Source of the DNA: Rotaria sordida
Taxonomy: Eukaryota > Rotifera > Eurotatoria > Philodinida > Philodinidae
Length of the DNA stretch: 64,000 bases
NCBI GenBank assembly: GCA_905250125.1
Contig: CAJNOL010000026.1
Location: 310,077-374,076, forward strand
Direction of reading: 5' to 3'
In this document: one piece after another, positions 58,854 through 64,000 of the stretch
How the letters are laid out: each line of letters opens with the position of its first letter
Numbering within the stretch: position 1 is the stretch's first letter
Translations under genes and position numbers: made by a program
Notes under the pieces: generated by a model
Seen by the model: the letters and a program-made list of their open reading frames with translations, nothing else
Database searches by the model: none
Told to the model about the DNA's origin: nothing

Positions 58854-61800
58854 ACAACTTGTTAGCAGCAATTTTTTGTTGAACTTATGCCGGTGATCAT
58901 TTAAAACATCTGTTTTTGAACATAATCATCATCCTAGTGATATATATATCTATATATATATTTATTTGTGTGTGTTTGTATGTGTACTTATCTTGTTTTA
59001 GTTTGTTGTCTCTTGGGTAAGTGCTAGTATCCATTGTTTGGAATAGATCTAGAATGAAAAATTGCTTATTCTAAAAGTTCCGAAGTATGTCAATCATAAA
59101 GATAAATGGATCGAGATCATAAATTAACATATGGAATAATTTACATAATAAATTAATAAGATCCATATATAAATAAAAATAAATATTTTTCGTTATTATT
59201 ATTAATTCTATGGTCTATTTAAAGTTATATTTTGTTGTCTATTGTATCATTTTATCTATAAATAACTATAACACAGAATCTAATTATATTATTTTAATTA
59301 TTTTAAGTTAACATATTTACACGACATAAAAATAGTGTAGAATTATATTCTGTTACGCTGTTTAAGTTGGATTGATAAAAGACACGCCAGGAAATATATA
59401 ACATGCTCTTAAGTGTAAGTTATGCACAATTCAAGGATAGTCATATCTATTTAGTAGTATAGTCGGTAGACTTCTTTTTGGATTTGTTATTGACATAGAA
59501 CAGATGGAATTAGATTTTGGAGTGTTTATCGAGAAAAAAAAGAAAGATTTTGCTTGTTTATAAAAGAAAAGAGAATAAAAAATAATTAAATCGAACAATT
59601 AGAAAAGAAAAGTTATTAAGTATTGTATATATGTGCTATAAGGATATTAAATGAATGACGAATGGCAACATGATATAAACATGCTTTTCATTACACATGA
59701 AAGAAAAAGAAAATGAAAAAGATTAGAAAATATAAATTTCTAATTAGAAATGTCAGTGTCAAACTTAAAAATAGTTGGTTAACAATCGGATAAGTTGATG
59801 ACAGCATGTCTTGCTGATCTACAACATCAAACCACAGAAAGAGGAAACATGTGAATAGTGGTCCATATAAGATTGAATCAAGTTTAGTAAACTCATCAGA
59901 GTCACGAAAAAAATGATCATTTTTGATAGGACAATTCAGATTAATAATTTATGGAATAAGTTTTTTGTTTATATATATATATAGATTAGTATTGAAATGA
60001 TGATTTCATTAAACGATGATCTAAGTTTATCGCACTGATCTTTACATTGTTAAATATGAAGAAAAAAAATGATATTAGAACATTATTTATTATTGAAAGA
60101 TGGTCATTTCTCTTTGAATTATCCGTCTTTGAAAAAGCAAAACTGATTTTAAAGCAGATAAGTTTAAAAAAATTCCTGTTAAAATATGATCTCACTTACG
60201 ACTCTGATGAGTTAATTACTAATTCCCATTAAATTATATCTGCAACAGTATCCTCTTTTTCCTTCTTTCTATTGTTGACATATGCAATGCATAAAAAGTG
60301 ACTATTCTCGAGTGAATTTCATTTCTAATCGAATCTCTGTAGGTTTGATACCTGGATTAGTAATAATCATATTTAGAACTTAAGTTTATCATGTAAATAG
60401 TGAAAATAAGCCTTCTAATAGAATTGATTCTGAACTTTTATTTAATCGTCTTTTTATTTCCGTGCGTGTTTTCTAGCATTTTTCATTTCATTCTATATAT
60501 CCATAGTGACATTAGAATTGCGTGACAAGTAAAGTCACCGAGTATTGTGACTTATTTCCGAGATAATAAAAAGAAAAACAAATACTAATCGTTGCTGGAT
60601 ACAAGCTATACTGTTTATATTGTCAAATTAAAAACAAGTAAAACGATGTAACTGATAATAAATAAAGTTAAAAGAATCTGAGGATGTCAAGATTTATACG
60701 CAGAGAAATTTAATAATTTTGATGAATATTTCTTTTCATATATGCTTGCTTGAATGATTGGATCTCTTCTTTGGTAAATGACATAGAATATTATATATTA
60801 TTATAAATCGAAATTGATTTTGTTTATCTTCAAGAAAAAAGCCTTAACAGTGACATATGTTTTTGATGTTAATTTTCACAAAGAACTGTATATTGCTCAT
60901 TCTCTTCTAACTACACATTATTGATATAGTGGCATTTGAAATGACTGCATAATATCTCTATCATAATAAGTACATTATGTAATTTAATCAGAAAATTGAC
61001 GTTTTGATGGATTGGATTTTTTTCCATTGATAATTTATTGATGACAGTACCTATAATTGCTGTTGACATTTTGTAGTATCACCAAAAAAAAGAAGAACAA
61101 CTGAATTTATTGGTCAAATATATCTATAGATAATACTGCTTTTTTTTTCATTAGAAAATAAAATCCTTTGATGAATTTTCACATTTATTTTTACAATTGA
61201 TATATGAAAAATTTTGATAAAATTAAATTGAATGAAATTAAAATTTTAAATTTAAAAATTTCTACTAAAACGAACTCATCTAAATATGCTTTTCCAGTTA
61301 AATTAATATTTATTCATAACTCTTTTTAAGTATTGCATGTTGAAAAGTAAAATAAAAGGATTTTATCAATTAACTTACACAAGATTTACATTGTCTCTAA
61401 GAGATTCTCCACTCGAGCATTTTTAAGTTGACAAAGAAATGACGTGTGTATCATCATCCGATTGTGCCTCGACCAAGCTTTATAGAAATGAATCTTTTTT
61501 TTTTCTATAATATTTCTTATGTAAAATTATAAATATTCTACTAAACGAATCCTACAAATGTTAGGATGACTTTTCAATGATGGTCTGGTTTTATGCATCA
61601 TTATCAATGATAAACTCTCTCTACTGAATGTTCTAATTGCATCATTATTGTGAGATATTCATGATTAAGGAGGACATAGAATATTAAGTAGAACTGATGG
61701 AGTATTAAAGTATAATTTCAGGTGTGTCTATGTCATGTCACTGGCTGCTTAAATGCGAACTCTGAATAATCATTGATGAAAACTTTTATTCTGTCAGGTT

Positions 61801-62228
61801 ACTCATGTAATAGTATTTTCTATATAAGTAAAAGCCGATTTAAAATGAATGTTTTTCAATTTTTCATCGATCGTAATCAACATTTGACGACTTATAAATC
61901 ACTGCATAATCAATGCTACAATAAATCAACTCAATTAAATCCCATTATCAAGTCATTGGTTCTTTTTTAACTGATATTTTTTGTCATAATCGATCGAGAA
62001 ATTTCTCGATTATTAATTAGTATTAAATGAAAATAGTTATTGAAAGGTTTTCTGATGTATTATATTTTACACGTTTGAAAGAAAATATCGCTGTTAACCA
62101 ATAAAATCTAAGGTCTTTAGACATGTATTGAAACAAAAAAGGTTTCTTTTTATTACTATCTCAAATCATTTTTTACATAGCTTCTTTTATTGGTGACATT
62201 CAAACAGAATTGTCATTACAACAATATA
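58854..62228. other. Long intergenic region, no gene recognised
   Basis: AT-rich DNA with a TA/GT microsatellite near 58938-58985. Frames at 59986-60232 and 61773-61970 are low-complexity. No RNA gene or transposon end identified. Confidence 0.45.
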
Positions 62229-63522
62229 CTGGATGTCCCAAAATGATTGCAACATCATTTGTTTTGTATATTTCTGCACAGACAAATGATATAATTTTCA
62301 TTTTTTTTTCAAAAGATGTGCCTTGAAAAACACTACAAAATCTGTATTAATAAATTCCTCTAGATATGTTCTCATAGTTTCTTTCATGGTCAACATGAAA
62401 AATATATATAATAGTACTACTTCCCATAGCCTTTAGCATAATAGAAATATTTAAAAGATATTTTTTGTTTTTCATGTATCTTATTGTGAGAAAATGATAA
62501 AATCTTGAATTTTTTTTAAAAAGATGCATCGTTGAAAACTTTATGAAAGATATGTAAGTAAATTCCTATAGACATGCTTTAATGATTTTTCTAAATGGTT
62601 GAAAGTAATCATCTACGAGATGTTATTATTTTCAGATATATCGAATATGACAAAATTGTTGCAAATTTTTCTTAAAGTAACTTTTTTCGAAACGATGTTT
62701 TATACAAAGATGATAGAACTTCGCAAAGCGACTATGAAAATTTATACGTATCATAAATGTTCATCAATAATAGTCGTTTCATTATACTTTTTGATCGAAG
62801 AAATTCTTCGAAGAAACACATCAATAAATTGACGTACGTAATTCAAATCAATCTTTTTCTAAACTCTTCTAATTTCTCGTTCCAAATCATCTTTTCTTTG
62901 AACATTCTGATAGTGAATGTTCTTATTAATACTGTCCAATATCGAATAATCGAGTGGATTTTGTTCCAGTGAGTTTTGAGATCATCGATCTTTCGGAATA
63001 AAGGACTTTAAATATCTTTTACACCAATCTTGTGATCTTTTACTGGTATGTGCAGTCACATCGTCTTGTTACAAGCACCAATTGGAATGTCCAAATAATC
63101 GATCACTTTCAGCCTTGTAGAATAGTAGTGATTTTCTAATGTAAGTTTCAACCATTTAGAAAAATCATTAAAGCATGTCTATAGGAATTTATTTACACGT
63201 CTTTCATAAAGCTTTCAACGATGTATCTTTTAAACAAAAATTCAAGATTTTATCATTCTCTCAAAATAAGATACATGAAAAACAAAAAATATCTATTAAA
63301 TATTTTTATTATGCTAAAGGTTATGGAAGGTAGTACTATTATATATGTTTTTCATGTTGACCATGAAAGAAACTATGAGAATATGTCTAGAGGAATTTGT
63401 TAATAAAGATTTTGTAGAGTTTTTCAAGACGCATCTTTTGAAAAAAAATGAAAATTATATCATTTGTCTGTGCAGAAATATTCATAAAACAAATGATGTT
63501 GTAATCATTTTGGAACATCCAG
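62229..63522. mobile_element. Palindromic Tc1/mariner element with long inverted repeats
   Basis: About 1.29 kb. Terminal inverted repeats are very long, about 385 bp each (62229-62615 and 63138-63522), and match over most of their length; the ends read CTGGATGTCCCAAAATGATT and, reverse-complemented, CTGGATGTTCCAAAATGATT. TA flanks both ends (62227-62228, 63523-63524). The ~520-bp core contains a minus-strand transposase remnant (62751-63068). Long-TIR mariner relatives are known, but here the arms make up 60% of the element. Confidence 0.88.
62751..63068 (-). pseudogene. Tc1/mariner transposase C-terminal fragment
   Basis: One minus-strand frame keeps the order of the DDE transposase C-terminal half: QDDVTAHTSKRSQDWC (family QDGAPAHTS), FIPKDR, then LEQNPLDYSI (family SPDLNPLDY, which precedes or contains the last catalytic acid), then DDLEREIRR and FIDVFLRRI. 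Two in-frame stops replace conserved Trp positions (TGA after KDR, TAG after IRRV). The N-terminal half is missing, consistent with internal deletion and drift, so it is inactive. Confidence 0.82.
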
Positions 63523-63524
63523 TA

Positions 63525-64000
63525 TTTTGAAACAAAAATACAGATTGATATAGTTTTATATGTGTCTATTGTAGTGGTGTAACTAGAAAAAGAGTTGTAC
63601 GTGGGAAGAGAGAGTACACCCTCCTAATCATGTCTGTAGGAGGGACATAAGCCGCTTTTCAGGAGAAATTCGACTGTTGATAGGAAAGGCTTAAAGACTC
63701 TTAAGAAAGGAAACTGAGCCTCCTCTAACTTCCGTCTGATTATGTCGCTCATCTATTCCTTCTATCTAATTTTGTTTAGGTTAAATTACAAACGCTGTTG
63801 TTAAATAAATATAACTTCATCATATTGAAGTAGAGACTATTTTTCTAATGATTTTTTAACCCTTCTCAAGCATAAGTCGATGTCTCTAAGAAGATTTCTT
63901 AATAGTCATTGTTTGAATCATGACTTTGATAAAAAGTGTTTACTCAGTTGGACAAAAAATTACGATTAGTATATCACGTGTTTTATTACAATGACGTGCA
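63525..64000. other. Terminal spacer, no gene seen
   Basis: Contains a less AT-rich block (63590-63730, with CCTCCT and GGAGGG words) that may be part of an unrecognised repeat. No coding frame of note. Confidence 0.35.

Noticed and set aside
62599..62972. Plus-strand frames within the palindromic element
   Set aside because: The coding signal is on the minus strand (transposase remnant); plus frames are its shadows.
1..64000. CRISPR arrays, operons, bacterial promoters, rRNA or tRNA genes
   Set aside because: Intron-rich animal DNA; no regularly spaced repeats and no cloverleaf or rRNA sequence seen.

Overview
The window is AT-rich animal genomic DNA. Introns are mostly about 50-70 nt with GT..AG ends, intergenic spacers are long and rich in poly-T and poly-A, and many small, decayed DNA transposons are present. 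Gene content (rhodopsin-like GPCR paralogues, a SAP/F-box protein, a FLYWCH remnant, a rhamnose-synthesis fusion, mariner/Tc1 debris) and codon style suggest a bdelloid rotifer. That is inference; no rRNA, tRNA or organellar marker is present to prove it.

Layout. 0.7-9.7 kb: two related single-exon GPCR genes (758-1867 and 8637-9701, +) flank a dead mariner, a transglutaminase-core gene of the kyphoscoliosis-peptidase type (4971-6647, -) and a TA-flanked foldback element. 9.9-12.0 kb: an eight-exon ATP6AP2/(pro)renin-receptor homologue (+) with a foldback element in one intron. 12.3-21.3 kb: a many-exon SKIC3/TTC37 homologue (-), the TPR scaffold of the Ski RNA-decay complex, with at least three repeat insertions in its introns. 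21.4-22.7 kb: a SAP + F-box protein (-). 23.2-25.8 kb: a 12-exon PDIA3/ERp57 homologue (-) with a 12-nt micro-exon at its second active site. 26.6-27.5 kb: a Tc1-type foldback MITE. 28.4-30.0 kb: an unrecognised multi-exon gene (+). 32.9-34.1 kb: a four-exon gene (-) joining an MLKL/HeLo-like helical bundle to a C-terminal beta-rich domain, the best candidate here for an undescribed system. 37.7-38.4 kb: an unrecognised basic, disordered protein. 41.35-41.66 kb: a FLYWCH remnant. 42.2-44.4 kb: a five-exon fusion of two sugar-nucleotide enzymes (rhamnose-type synthesis) in the order opposite to plant RHM. 47-49.3 kb: a foldback element and a convergent gene pair. 53.7-54.4 kb: a piggyBac-type MITE flanked by TTAA. 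57.0-58.9 kb: a four-exon neuropeptide GPCR of the bombesin/CCHamide type (+). 62.2-63.5 kb: a palindromic Tc1/mariner element enclosing a transposase remnant.

The genes do not form one pathway. Several serve general cell biology: V-ATPase assembly (ATP6AP2), ER glycoprotein folding (PDIA3), cytosolic mRNA decay (SKIC3) and nucleotide-sugar synthesis. Receptors, a possible ubiquitin adaptor and a possible cell-death effector lie among them. Exon limits were read by eye from splice signals and frame continuity. Where all exons were placed, the summed coding length is a multiple of three: 280, 495, 328, 643, 219 and 532 codons.
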